Assembly: GCA_963799395.1 (NCBI GenBank)
Contig: CAWCWZ010000063.1
Coordinates: forward strand, 62,001 to 126,000
Length of the DNA stretch: 64,000 bases
Origin: Bog-752 sp963799395
GTDB taxonomy: Bacteria > Actinomycetota > Thermoleophilia > UBA2241
Direction of reading: 5' to 3'
Shown: positions 8,877 to 17,776 of the stretch, one piece after another
How positions within the stretch are numbered: position 1 is the first letter of the stretch
How the letters are laid out: the number at the start of each line of letters is the position of its first letter
Position numbers and translations under genes: made by a program
Notes under the pieces: model-generated
Database searches by the model: none
What the model was told of the DNA's origin: nothing
The model's input: only the letters and a program-made list of their open reading frames with translations

Positions 8877-9494
8877 CTATGCCTCCTCGACGACGCCCCC
8901 GATGAGGTCTTCCGTGGTCGTCTCGGCGCCCTTGCTCTCGGCGCGACCCCAGGCCCAGAGGCCGATGGAGACGAGGATGATGACGACGAACGTGCCCAGG
9001 GTGACCAGCTCAAAGAAGGCACGGGACACGCCCCAGTTCGACACGATGTCGTACTTCTGGCCGAGGGTGTTGTCGATGAGCCCGGGCCACAAGAGCGTGA
9101 ACCCTGTGAGGACGATCGAGATCTCGGCGACGACGGCGCAGATCCACAGGCCCGCCGTGCCGCCGGGCACCACGAAGGGCCGATGCACGTCGGGGAACTT
9201 CTTGCGCAGCGTGATCACGGCCGGCAGGGCGAACAGATAGCAGAGCACAGCGGTCGACACCGCCAGGCTGAACATCACCGAGAAGAAGTTGCCCAGGCTG
9301 CCGCTCGTGAGCGTGAACACCAGGATCACGAAGATCGAGCCGATGATGCCCGTGAGATAGGCCATGACCACCGGCGTGCCCTGCTTGCCGAACTTGCCCA
9401 ATATGCGGGGCGCGGCGCCGTCGAGCGCCGCCATCGCCTGCACCCGGCACGAGCCGAGCACCCACACCGAGCTCGAGCCGAGCAGCGTGAGGAT
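8877..9494 (-). pseudogene. C-terminal remnant of an APC-family amino acid/amine permease
   Basis: Similarity to APC-superfamily permeases starts abruptly at ILTLLGSSSVWVLGSCRVQAM and runs through GTPVVMAYLTGI, FSLAVSTAVLCYLFALPAVI, RPFVVPGG and the final helices, about 205 residues to a TAG stop. This is the last five or so of 12 helices; the first half of the protein is absent. The frame stays open upstream to 9647, but that part is Arg-rich, with no membrane character. No insertion sequence is visible at the break. Its position just before the first mtbB suggests it was once an amine importer for this cluster (inference). Confidence 0.7.
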
Positions 9495-9856
9495 CTCCCG
9501 TTGCTCCGTTGCACGAACCGCCCGACGCTCCCCTTGCGACCGCGCATCGGACGTAGCCGCCCCTGCATATATCCTTTGTGGCCGCCGGGACGCAAGACCT
9601 GTTCCGAAAGCCGCCCGGATTCTTGCATCGATGTTCCGGTTCGGCAACTCGGCCGGTTCACCTGCGGGCCACGGCCGGTTTCCCTGCCGGCCGCCGCGCG
9701 CCGCCGCGCCGCACCACGAACTTGTGCGTTCTTCGCGCCGCGCCGTGACAGCCCGTTTGCCCGGAGATAGTCTCGTCTCGTCGGGCGCCGGACGTCAGCT
9801 CGCCGGGCCCGGGACTTGCCGTAAGGTCGGCGAAACGCTTACGCGGAGGTGTGCGC
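9495..9856. other. intergenic region upstream of the first mtbB
   Basis: About 360 bases between the permease remnant and mtbB1. It holds the candidate mtbB1 promoter (9745-9773) and a strong ribosome site GGAGG (9845-9849). The rest may be decayed permease sequence; no gene is visible. Confidence 0.4.
9745..9773 (+). promoter_or_regulatory. candidate promoter of mtbB1
   Basis: GTGACA (9745-9750) and TAGTCT (9768-9773) are separated by 17 bases, which resembles a housekeeping-sigma promoter. It would give a leader of about 80 bases before the TTG start. Confidence 0.35.
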
Positions 9857-11263
9857 TTGGAAGCCAAGATCCGGACCCGCATGGGGGACGGGGCGCTCGT
9901 CGAGATGACGCCGGCGCAGATCCGCGCCGATCTCGAGGAAGGTACCCAGGCGGGGGCCAAGCGGTCCAAGTACGCTGAGCTCACCGGCGCCGAGCTCGAT
10001 CACCTCTCCGAGATCTTCTGCTCGAACAGCCGCTTCACCGGGGTCGACATCGGCGACGAGGTCGTGCTCTCGTTCGACGGTTGCGGCAGCCAGGACCTGG
10101 GCACCCGCATCAACGACCTGCAGTACTACGAGCAGTACCTCTGCGCCGACGCGCTCGAGCTGTACCACCACGACTACTCGTACAAGCCGGCCAAGGCCGT
10201 CATGCCGTTCGAACAGGTCGTCATGCGCCAGGCGCAGTTCTTGACGACCGCTCCGCTCGGCTACGGCGCCATGCCCGACCTCGGCCTCTACACGGTACCC
10301 GACGGCCCCGTGGCCAACTGGTCGCAGCTCCTGCCGCTCGGCAAGATCGACGAATCGCGGGCGGCCCAGGAAGAGGCCGTCGAGCTCGCCGCCGACGACA
10401 TCGTCTACGTGGCCGACGAGATGGTCGAGGCCGGCATCGAGTTCATCGACTTAGACACCGCAGGGGCGGCCGGCGACGCCGACTTCCTCGCCTCCCTCAA
10501 GGCGATCGAGCGCATCCGCGCTCGCCACCCCGACCTCGGCATCCAGATCGGCATGGCCGGCGAGTTCGTGCTGGGCATGCACGGCGAGCTCGAGTACGAC
10601 GGTGTGCGCCTGGCCGGCCTCTGGCCGCTCGACCAGATGAAGGTGGCGGCCAAGGCGGGCGTGACGATCTTCGGGCCGGCGATCAACGTCAACACCGGCA
10701 AGTCGATAGCCTGGAACGTCGCCCGCACGCTGACGATCGCCAAGCCCTGCTGCGAAGAAGCGTCCGTGCCCGTGCACCTGAACGGCGGCATGGGCGTGGG
10801 CGGCGTGCCGATGCACGTCCTGCCGGCCGTCGACGCCACCTGCCGGGCCTCGCGCGCGGCCGTCGACATCCTGCGTCTCGACGGCTTGTAGGTGGGCGCC
10901 GGCGATGTCTACGGCCAGGCTGTGAGCCACGGCGTCGCCTCGGGGATGGGCGGGATCCGGACTGCTGGAGATCTGGTGGCCCGGATGCAGATCACCCGAG
11001 GGATGCGGCTTCCAGAGGCCAAGGCGCACGTAGCGGGCAAGCTCGGCGTCTCGGTCCTCGACCTGTCCGATCCGACGGTCATGCTCGACGTCCGCAAGGA
11101 GCTCGGTCTCGGGGGCATCCTCGAATCGGGCGAGATCACCGACATCGACGACCCGATGGGCATCGAAGCCAAGTTCAACATCGCGGCCGTGCTCGACGTG
11201 CCGGTCAACTGCGTCGCGCGCTTTCGCGCCAAGGCGAGCCGCCGCGGGCGCCTGGAGCTCTAG
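9857..11263 (+). CDS. mtbB: dimethylamine:corrinoid methyltransferase MtbB with in-frame TAG (pyrrolysine 345)
   Basis: A 468-residue MtbB family protein, matching the roughly 467 residues of methanogen MtbB, which transfers a methyl group from dimethylamine to a corrinoid protein. The gene is read as one piece across TAG 10889-10891. Before it comes GMGVGGVPMHVLPAVDA and ILRLDGL; after it VGAGDVYGQAVSHGVASGMGG, the exact MtbB context of pyrrolysine. Family features include GAMPDLGLYTVPDGP, DTAGAAGDADFL and GMAGEFVLGMHGELEYDGVRL. TTG 9857 is preferred over GTG 9851 because GGAGG is then 7 bases away and the start lines up with mtbB3. The final stop is also TAG; the next in-frame stop is TGA 11420. 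No corrinoid gene lies beside it. Confidence 0.93.
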
Positions 11264-11278
11264 TCCGGGCAACCCGGG

Positions 11279-11316
11279 CGGCGGGGGCGCGGGCCTTGCG
11301 GCCCGCGCCTCCGCCG
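11279..11316 (+). terminator. terminator hairpin after mtbB1
   Basis: A 15-bp stem with one G-T wobble (11281-11295 with 11300-11314, loop TTGC) lies 18 bases after the mtbB1 stop. Confidence 0.6.
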
Positions 11317-11508
11317 CCGCGCCTCCGCCCCCGCGCCTCCGCCGCGCCTCCGCCGACCGGCGGTTGCTCCGCAGAGCAGAGACGTCGCGTTGCGAAAGCC
11401 GGTGCCGGGCGACGGCGTGTGAGCGCGACTCGGCCAGGAGCACGGACGCCCGGGTCGACGATCGCGGCTTCGTCAACCGCGAGCGCCTCCAACCAACCGG
11501 ACAGGGTG

Positions 11509-11563
11509 TGTCGAGGGCGTCATCATGACATCAGAAAGTGATGTCATGATGACGCCCTCGACA
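11509..11563. repeat. perfect 25-bp inverted repeat, 5-base spacer
   Basis: Positions 11509-11533 are the exact reverse complement of 11539-11563, with GAAAG between. Unlike the terminators here, the arms are not GC-only and no T run follows. Within each arm a GTCATGATGAC-type sub-palindrome is visible. Function unknown: it could be an operator for vapBC, a strong mRNA hairpin, or a small mobile relic. Confidence 0.7.
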
Positions 11564-11580
11564 TGAGCACCGCCGTCCGC

Positions 11581-11660
11581 CGCGATCACACAGACGGCGT
11601 CTCTCCGCGCGATCACACAGACGGCGTCTCTCCGCACGATCACGAGGCTCGCGTCCCTCT
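11581..11660 (+). repeat. 27-bp tandem repeat, two full copies and a degenerate third
   Basis: The unit begins CGCGATCACACAGACGGCGT and recurs at 11581 and 11608, with a diverged third copy from about 11635. The period is nine codons. There are no unique spacers. Confidence 0.7.
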
Positions 11661-11747
11661 CCGCGCCGGTGGGGCTCGTGCGCGCCTCCGCCACGGCCAC
11701 AATCACATTCGTCTCAGCAACCACGGCGACTGCTGGCCCCTGCCGAC

Positions 11748-12056
11748 GTGATCCGCACGATCGTGCAGCTCACAGACGATCAGTGGGTCGACGCGCGGGA
11801 ACTCGCCAGGCTCGAGGGCCTGTCCCTCGCGGCCTTCGTTCGTCTGGCGGTCGACGCTCGTCTCGAACGCGCCAGGTCGGCACGGCTCTCGGTCAGGCAA
11901 CGGGCGCTCGCGGCGGTCGACGGCGTCCAGGTCGGTGGCAGAGGCCGCGACGGCGACCAAGATCCACGGCAAGACGTCGGCGGTGCGGGCGGCGAGTCTG
12001 GTGCGAACGACTCGGCGGGCGGAAGGGAAGTGCCGCGGTACTGGCTCGAACAATGA
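11748..12056 (+). CDS. ribbon-helix-helix antitoxin (VapB-like)
   Basis: A 102-residue protein with an N-terminal ribbon-helix-helix DNA-binding region: a strand RTIVQLTDDQW and two helices DARELARLEGLSLAAFVRLAV. The C-terminal half is rich in Gly and Asp and would bind the toxin. Its TGA stop overlaps the ATG of the PIN toxin gene (ATGA), the usual arrangement of vapBC pairs. VapB proteins neutralise the toxin and repress their own promoter. The low-complexity C-terminus is unusual and a compensated frameshift there cannot be excluded. Confidence 0.7.
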   Translation: MIRTIVQLTDDQWVDARELARLEGLSLAAFVRLAVDARLERARSARLSVRQRALAAVDGVQVGGRGRDGDQDPRQDVGGAGGESGANDSAGGREVPRYWLEQ

Positions 12057-12451
12057 GCGTCCTTGTCGACACCACGGCGTTCCTGTCGCTGCTCGACGCC
12101 GGTCATTCGCAGCACCGGTTTCTGCGCGACGTTCTCGCTCTCGAGCTCGAGGCCGACGCGACGCTGGTGGTGACCAACTACATCGTGCTCGAGACCTTCG
12201 ACGTGGTGCGCCGCCGGCTCGGCGTGGAATCACTTCGCCTGTTCGCTCGCGAGATCCTGCCGGCGTTCGATGTCGTCTGGGTGCGACCCGACGACCACGC
12301 CCTGGCGCTCGAGATGCTTCTGGCCTGCGGACCAAAGCCGCCGACTCTCGTCGACTGCACGAGCTTCGTGGTGGCCCGCCGTCTCGGTGTGAGCCAGTGC
12401 ATCGCGCTGGACACGCGCTTTGCCGACGAGGGCCTCGAGCCTCTCTGCTGA
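12053..12451 (+). CDS. PIN-domain ribonuclease toxin (VapC-like)
   Basis: A 132-residue PIN domain. Acidic metal-binding residues are seen in VLVDTTAF (Asp6), in the YIVLETFDVV helix (Glu), in TLVDCTSFVVARRLG and in ALDTRFADEG. The length is normal for VapC endonucleases, which cleave tRNA or other RNA. It overlaps the antitoxin gene by 4 bases. The pair is inserted between two mtbB genes. Confidence 0.85.
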   Translation: MSVLVDTTAFLSLLDAGHSQHRFLRDVLALELEADATLVVTNYIVLETFDVVRRRLGVESLRLFAREILPAFDVVWVRPDDHALALEMLLACGPKPPTLVDCTSFVVARRLGVSQCIALDTRFADEGLEPLC

Positions 12452-12567
12452 CGGGCCGGGGCTCTGTCGTCGCCAGCCGGGTGGCGGGCGGCGCGACGGC
12501 CGATATACGATTGGCCGACAGTCGCGCCGCGGCCGGTCTTCCGCGGGAAGCAGTGGAGGTGATGCGT

Positions 12568-13956
12568 TTGGAACCCAGGATCGCTACCCGCATGGGTGAC
12601 GGCTCGCTGGTCGAGATGACCCGCTCCGAGATCAAGGCCGATCTCGAGGAGGGCACGCAGGTGTCCGCCAAGCGGGCCAAGGTCGATCCCCTGACCCAGG
12701 ACGAGCTCGACCACCTGCTCGACATCTACGCCTCGTCGGCGCGCTTCACCGCCGTCGACATCGGCGACGAGGTCGTGATGAGCAACGACGGCACCGGGAC
12801 CAAGCACATCGGCAACCGCGTGCAGGACCTGCAGACCTACGAGCAGGTCGTCGGCATCGACATGGTCGAGCTCTGGCAGATCGACTACTCGTACAAGGCC
12901 GTCAAGACCAACGTGGCCCACGAAGGCCAGACCATGAAGATCGCCCAGATGCTCTGCACCAACCCCGTGCAGTACGGGGCGATGCCCGACCTCGGCCGCT
13001 ACTCCAAGCCCGACGGCCCCATCGACAACTGGTCCGAGCTGCTGCCGCTGATGAAGGTCGACGAGGCGCGCGCCGCCCAGCTCGAGGCCTGCGACATGCT
13101 GGTCAACGACATCAACTTCGTCGCCGACCACATGATCGAAGCCGGCGCCGACGGCATCGACATGGACACCACCGGAGCCGCCGGCGACGCCGACTTCCTC
13201 GCCGGCCTCACCGCCTGCCGCATGTTGCGCGAGAGGTACCCGTGGCTCGGCCTCGAGATCGGCATGGCGAGCGAGTTCGTGCTGGGCATGCACGGCCAGC
13301 TCACGTTCGACGGCGAGCGTCTGGCCGGCATGTGGCCCAAGGATCAGCTACGCATGGTGCAGGCTGCCGGGGCCTCGATCTACGGGCCGGCCGTCAACAT
13401 CAACACCGGCAAGTCGACTGCCTGGAACATCGCCCGGGCGATGACCTTCATCAAGCCGGCCGCCGAGATCGCCGAGATCCCCGTGCACGTCAATGTGGGC
13501 ATGGGCGTGGGCGGCGTACCGACCTGCGTCTACCCGCCGGCCGATGCGACCTCACGGGCGTCCAAGGCGTTCGTCGAGATCCTCAAGATCGACGGTTACT
13601 AGGTGGGCACGGGCGATTCCCAGGGCATGGAGTCTGCCCACACGCAGGCTTCGGGCATGGGCGGAATGCGCACCGCGGGAGATCTCGTGGCACGCATGCA
13701 GATGACCCGGAGAATGCGTCTCAAAGAGGCCAAGGCCTACGTCGCCGACAAGCTCGGCTGCAGCACACGCGACCTGTCCGACCCGGTCGCCATGGAGCAG
13801 ATCCGCATCGAGAAGGGGCTGGGTACGCTCGCCCACACTTCGGCGGTGCGGCCCGGCGAGGCCGGCATGATCGAGGCCAAGTTCAACATCGCAAAGACGC
13901 TCGACATCCCGATCAACTGCGTCGAGCGCTTCAAGGAGCGCGTCGGGCTCGGCTAG
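12568..13956 (+). CDS. mtbB: dimethylamine:corrinoid methyltransferase MtbB, second copy, in-frame TAG (pyrrolysine 345)
   Basis: A 462-residue MtbB read through TAG 13600-13602. The preceding residues are AFVEILKIDGY, and after TAG comes VGTGDSQGMESAHTQASGMGG, as in known MtbB around pyrrolysine. Family blocks are present: VQYGAMPDLGRYSKPDGP, DTTGAAGDADFL, GMASEFVLGMHGQLTFDGERL. TTG 12568 was chosen because GGAGG (12555-12559) is 8 bases away and MEPRIATRMGDG aligns with the other copies; ATG 12562 would be too close. A -10-like TACGAT lies at 12506-12511. It differs clearly from copy 1, so it is not a recent duplicate. The final stop is TAG and a strong terminator follows. The actual substrate may be another methylated amine. 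Confidence 0.92.
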
Positions 13957-13990
13957 CTCGGCGACGGCCTGACGGGGGCGTGCCTAAGGT

Positions 13991-14026
13991 GCGGCGGGGG
14001 CGGCGCGAAGGCGCCGCCCCCGCCGC
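13991..14026 (+). terminator. terminator after mtbB2
   Basis: A perfect 16-bp GC stem (13991-14006 with 14011-14026, loop GAAG). A second shorter copy of the same hairpin follows at about 14030-14060. Confidence 0.7.
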
Positions 14027-14075
14027 GTTGCCGGCGGCGCGAAAGCGCCGCCCCCGCCGCCTTGCCGGCGGCTCG

Positions 14076-14684
14076 CTACTTCAGTCGCGCGAGGAACGTG
14101 ACCGAGCCGAACGGGTCGCCCGGTGATGGGGCCGTGCTGAACTCCCCGTTGATCGCGCCGACCGACGTCGCGTTGAAGAACAGCAGGACGTCGGTGACCT
14201 TCGCGTACTTGTGGCCGTGGATCGTCACCACTGACGGTATCGAGCCCATGAGGTTCTCATCGAAGAAGTTCGGTGTCCGGGTGCCGTTGGCGGAGACCGA
14301 GATGCCGGCGCTGGTGTTGACGCCCGCGCGCCAGCCCTTCAGGTTGAGGATGGTGAAGGCCACGGTGTCCGGGTCTACGTAGGCGAGCCCGCCACCGAGG
14401 AGGAACGTGCCGTGCGCTCCGGCGCCCGTGGTCCAGGTGCCGCCCGTGACCGGCATCCGGAACGTCACATGAGTCGTTCCCCACGAGATGCGCGCCGGGA
14501 AGATCGGATACGGTGGGATGCCGGCATGAAGAAAGCTGCCGGTCTCCGTGGGGTCGAGGCTGAAGGTCGCCGTGCCCGCGCCCAGGTGATGAGTCTTGGC
14601 GGCGGCCGTCGCCGGCAGGAGCGCCGGCAGCGCGAGCAGAGCGACGATCGCCACGAGCGCGACGCGAGTCCGTGACCGTTTCAT
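14076..14684 (-). CDS. secreted protein of unknown function
   Basis: A 202-residue protein with a classical signal peptide: MKRSRTRVALVAIVALLALPALLPATAAAK, with cleavage near TAAAKTHH. The mature part is predicted beta-rich: ATFSLDPTETGSF, GTTHVTFRMPVTGGTWTTGAG, GLAYVDPDTVAFTILNLKGWRAG and SVTFLARLK. The GG-turn pattern resembles the beta-sandwich repeats of HtaA-like surface proteins, but weakly. GGGAGG lies before the ATG at 14684. It runs opposite to its mtbB neighbours and shares a divergent promoter region with mtbB3. No function can be assigned. Confidence 0.75.
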   Translation of the reverse strand: MKRSRTRVALVAIVALLALPALLPATAAAKTHHLGAGTATFSLDPTETGSFLHAGIPPYPIFPARISWGTTHVTFRMPVTGGTWTTGAGAHGTFLLGGGLAYVDPDTVAFTILNLKGWRAGVNTSAGISVSANGTRTPNFFDENLMGSIPSVVTIHGHKYAKVTDVLLFFNATSVGAINGEFSTAPSPGDPFGSVTFLARLK

Positions 14685-14900
14685 GGGAACCTCCCTCGTT
14701 GGCCTTTGTTCCGTAGGACGTGGTTGTCCGTGCATGATTTCCCGTCTGCGGCGTTTCGGAGCGCGGCCGCCCGTTCGCGACCCGCCACGACGACCGCCCG
14801 ATCGTCGGTCGCATCGTGCCGAACCGACCGCCCGGGGACGGGGCGCCGCGGCGCCCCGCCTGATACGATCGCCGGGCAACCAGGTAGAGGGGGTGCCAAC
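14685..14900. promoter_or_regulatory. divergent promoter region, candidate mtbB3 -10 at 14864
   Basis: The 216-base gap between the secreted protein gene and mtbB3 contains an extended -10 sequence, TGATACGAT (TACGAT at 14864-14869), 31 bases before the mtbB3 ATG. The same TACGAT hexamer lies before mtbB2. No good -35 is seen. Confidence 0.35.
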
Positions 14901-16325
14901 ATGGAACCACCGGTACTGGCCCGCATGGGCGACGGCTCGCTGGTCGAATCGACGCGCAGCCAGATCAGGGCCGACCTCGAAGACGGCACGCAGGCGGCGG
15001 TGGTGAGGGGCAAGATGGCGCCGCTCGCGGCCGACGAGCTCGACCATCTGCTCGACATCTTCGCCTCGTCGGCGCGCTTCACCGGCGTCGACATCGGCGA
15101 CGAGGTGGTGCTCTCCAAGGACGGCAGCGGCACGCCTCAGCTCGGCAGCCGCATCGACGCCCTGTACGCCTGCGAGCAGGTGCTCGCCCACGACACCTGC
15201 GAGCTCTTCCACATCGACTACTCCTACCGGGCCGTGAAGACCATCGTGCCCTTCGAGCAGCAGTACATGAAGGAGGCCCAGGAGCGACTGACGATACCCG
15301 TGCACTACGGCGCCCAGCCCGACCTGGGCCGCTACTCGGCGCCCGACGGTCCCTGCGGCAACTGGTCGGAGCTGCTGCCGGCTCTCAAGATCGACGAGGC
15401 CCGGGCCGCCCAGGAAGAGGCGGTCGAGCTCGCCGTCGACGACATGGTCTACGTCGCCGAGAGCCTCTGGGACGCCGGCGCCGACGGCCTCAACTTCGAC
15501 ACGGCCGCCGCCGCCGGCGACGCCGACTTCCTGGCCACGCTGCGGGCCGTCGAGACACTGCGGGCCAGGCACCCCGAGATGGGCATCATGGTCGGCATGG
15601 CGGCCGAGATGGTGCTCGGCACCCACGGGCAGCTCGAGTACAGGGGCACACGCCTGGCCGGGCTCAAGCCGGCCGGCCAGCTCGCCGTCGTGCAGCAGGC
15701 CGGGGCGACCGTGTTCGGCCCGGCGGTCAACACGGTCACGACCAGGTCGGTCGCCTGGAACAGCGCCCGCGCCCTGACGTTCGTCAAACCCTGTATGGAC
15801 GCGGCCGGCATTCCCATCCACATGAACGTCGGCATGGGCGTGGGCGGCATGCCGATGCACGCCTTCGCTCCCGTCGATGCCGTGTCGCGGGCCTCGCGGG
15901 CCTGCGTCGACATCCTGCGGCTCGACGGGTTGTAGGTCGGTTCGGGCGACATGTTCGGCATGGACGTCGCCCACTCGTGCGCCTCCGGCATGAACGGACT
16001 GCGCGCCGCCGGAGATCTGGTGGCGCGGATGCAGATGGCGAAGGGCATGAGGATCACAGAGGCCAAGCGCTACGTCGCCGACAGGCTCGGAGTGACGCCC
16101 CGCGACCTGTCCGACAACCCGGCGATGCACGAGCTGCGCGGCGAGCTGCGTCTGGGTCGCGTCTTCGAGACCGAATCGAGCTACTACGCCGACCCCAGCC
16201 CGCTCGAGGCCAAGTGGCACATCGCCGAGCGACTCGACCTGCCGATCAACTCGGTCGAGCGTTTCAAGGCCGGCCTCTCGTCCGGTCACCCGGCGGCGCC
16301 GGCGACAGCGAAGGATCCGATGTGA
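14901..16325 (+). CDS. mtbB: dimethylamine:corrinoid methyltransferase MtbB, third copy, in-frame TAG (pyrrolysine 345)
   Basis: A 474-residue MtbB read through TAG 15933-15935. It begins MEPPVLARMGDGSLVESTRSQ at ATG 14901, which fixes the start of the family. The pyrrolysine context is DILRLDGL before and VGSGDMFGMDVAHSCASGMNG after the TAG. Family blocks are HYGAQPDLGRYSAPDGP, DTAAAAGDADFL and GMAAEMVLGTHGQLEYRGTRL. The codon number, 345, is the same as in copies 1 and 2. This copy ends in TGA, which overlaps the GTG start of the next gene, an mttB homologue; the two are translationally coupled and should act together. Confidence 0.93.
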
Positions 16326-17752
16326 GGACACTGCTGCAGGTACTGAGCGACGAGGAGCGCGAGCGTGTGCACGAGCACACGCTCGCGCTCCTCGAGACCA
16401 CCGGGGTACGGGTCGACAGCGAGCAGGCGCGCCGCATCCTGGCCGAGGCGGGGGCCGACGTCGACGACCACCACAGGGCAAGGCTGCCGGGCGCACTCGT
16501 CGAGCGCGCCCTCGAGACCGCGCCCAAGCGCTTCTCGCTCGGTGGCCGGCGCCCGGGCTGGTCACTGCCCATGAACGAGGGCGGCTTCACGTTGCTGGCC
16601 GACGGCGGCGGCACGAGCGTCATCGACCGCGTCACCCACGAGCGCCGCCCGGGAACGCGGCAGGACTGGGTCGAATCGACGACGCTGCTCGACGCCCTCG
16701 ACGACGTCGGCCTCTACTGGTGGATGATCGAGTACGGTCTCGAAGCCGAGACGCCGGGCGGCATGGTCGCCTACCTGCGCGACCTGTTCGCCATGTTCGG
16801 CAAGCACGTGCAGGACTCGTTCCTGCAGCCGAGGCTCGCGCCCTGGGTGCTCGAGGCGCTCGAGATCGTCTTCGGCGGCCGCGAGGCCGTGCGCGCGACC
16901 CATCCCTACTCGTACCTGATCACGCCGACCTCGCCGCTCGTCGTCGAGCACTCGTGCATCGACACGTGGCTGGCCCTGCGCGGCTACGACATCCCGGTCG
17001 CCATCATGCCCATGCCGCTGATGGGCGCGACCGCCCCCGGCAGCATGCTGGCGACGCTCGTCGTGGCCAACGCCGAGACGCTGGCCACGCTCTGTGTCGT
17101 ACAGGCCGCCGAGCCCGGCACGCCGACGATCTACGCGCCGGTCATCGCCTCCATGGACCCGCGAACCGGTCGTCTCGCCGGCGGCGGCATCGAGCACGCC
17201 GTGATGGCCGCGGCCGGCACCCAGATGGCGCGGCTCTACGGCCTGCCGGTCGAAGCCTCGGGCTGCGGCACCGACCAGTTCGTGCCCGGCGCCCAGGCGG
17301 CCTTCGAGAAAGCCACGACGGCCCTGTTCTCGGCTCTCGCCATGCCCGACATCCTCGTCGGTCCCGGCATGCTGGCCGGCGCCATGGTGCTGTCGCTCGA
17401 GCAGCTCCTGATCGACTGCGAGATCTTCCGCATCGCCTGCAAGGCCCAGGCCGGGATCGTGGTGACCGACGAGTGCTGGCTCGACGATACGATCGCCAGG
17501 GTCGGTCCGGGCGGCGACTTTCTCGGTCAGCCGTCGACCCGCTGCAACGCGCGCTCGGGCGAGTTCTACCTGCCGCGACTCGGCCTGCACGACACCTACG
17601 AGTCGTGGCTGGCCGGCGGCGCCGTCGACATCGTCGAGGAGGCCCGAGTCAAGGCCGAGGAGCTGCTGGCGAGCCACGTGCCCCTGGCGCTGGACGACGA
17701 CGTGGTGCGCGCCCTGAACGAGCTCGCCGCCAGGGCGGCACGGTCGGCGTAG
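16322..17752 (+). CDS. MttB-family methyltransferase without pyrrolysine
   Basis: A 476-residue member of the trimethylamine methyltransferase (MttB/COG5598) superfamily. The barrel is recognisable from HEHTLALLETTGVRVDSEQARRIL, SPLVVEHSCIDTWLA, GSMLATLVVANAETLATL, and VGPGMLAGAMVLSLEQLLIDCEI. Where MttB has pyrrolysine (AGA-Pyl-GDAK), this protein has SGCGTDQF, with Gly aligned to the pyrrolysine. TAG-free homologues include glycine betaine methyltransferase MtgB, so the substrate is probably a quaternary amine rather than trimethylamine (inference). GTG 16322 overlaps the mtbB3 stop (ATGTGA). It stops at TAG. Candidate substrates are glycine betaine, proline betaine or carnitine-like compounds. 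Confidence 0.88.
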   Translation: MRTLLQVLSDEERERVHEHTLALLETTGVRVDSEQARRILAEAGADVDDHHRARLPGALVERALETAPKRFSLGGRRPGWSLPMNEGGFTLLADGGGTSVIDRVTHERRPGTRQDWVESTTLLDALDDVGLYWWMIEYGLEAETPGGMVAYLRDLFAMFGKHVQDSFLQPRLAPWVLEALEIVFGGREAVRATHPYSYLITPTSPLVVEHSCIDTWLALRGYDIPVAIMPMPLMGATAPGSMLATLVVANAETLATLCVVQAAEPGTPTIYAPVIASMDPRTGRLAGGGIEHAVMAAAGTQMARLYGLPVEASGCGTDQFVPGAQAAFEKATTALFSALAMPDILVGPGMLAGAMVLSLEQLLIDCEIFRIACKAQAGIVVTDECWLDDTIARVGPGGDFLGQPSTRCNARSGEFYLPRLGLHDTYESWLAGGAVDIVEEARVKAEELLASHVPLALDDDVVRALNELAARAARSA

Positions 17753-17776
17753 GTCACACGTGCCTGAGAAGCGCGC

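Larger units (their letters stand above)
11264..11747. other. repeat-containing intergenic region between mtbB1 and vapBC
   Basis: About 480 bases with no convincing gene. It holds a terminator hairpin, a perfect 25-bp inverted repeat and a 27-bp tandem repeat, listed separately. Confidence 0.5.

Noticed and set aside
9857..11263. mtbB1 (and the other mtbB/mttB genes) as pairs of short genes or pseudogenes split by a stop
   Set aside because: The TAG falls at the known pyrrolysine position in five separate genes, and both sides stay conserved in the same frame. Decay would not hit the same codon five times.
11509..11563. Insertion sequence ends
   Set aside because: The arms are only five bases apart, and no transposase lies in or near the repeat.
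11581..11660. Short CRISPR-like array
   Set aside because: The 27-bp units are directly adjacent, without unique spacers, and there are no cas genes.
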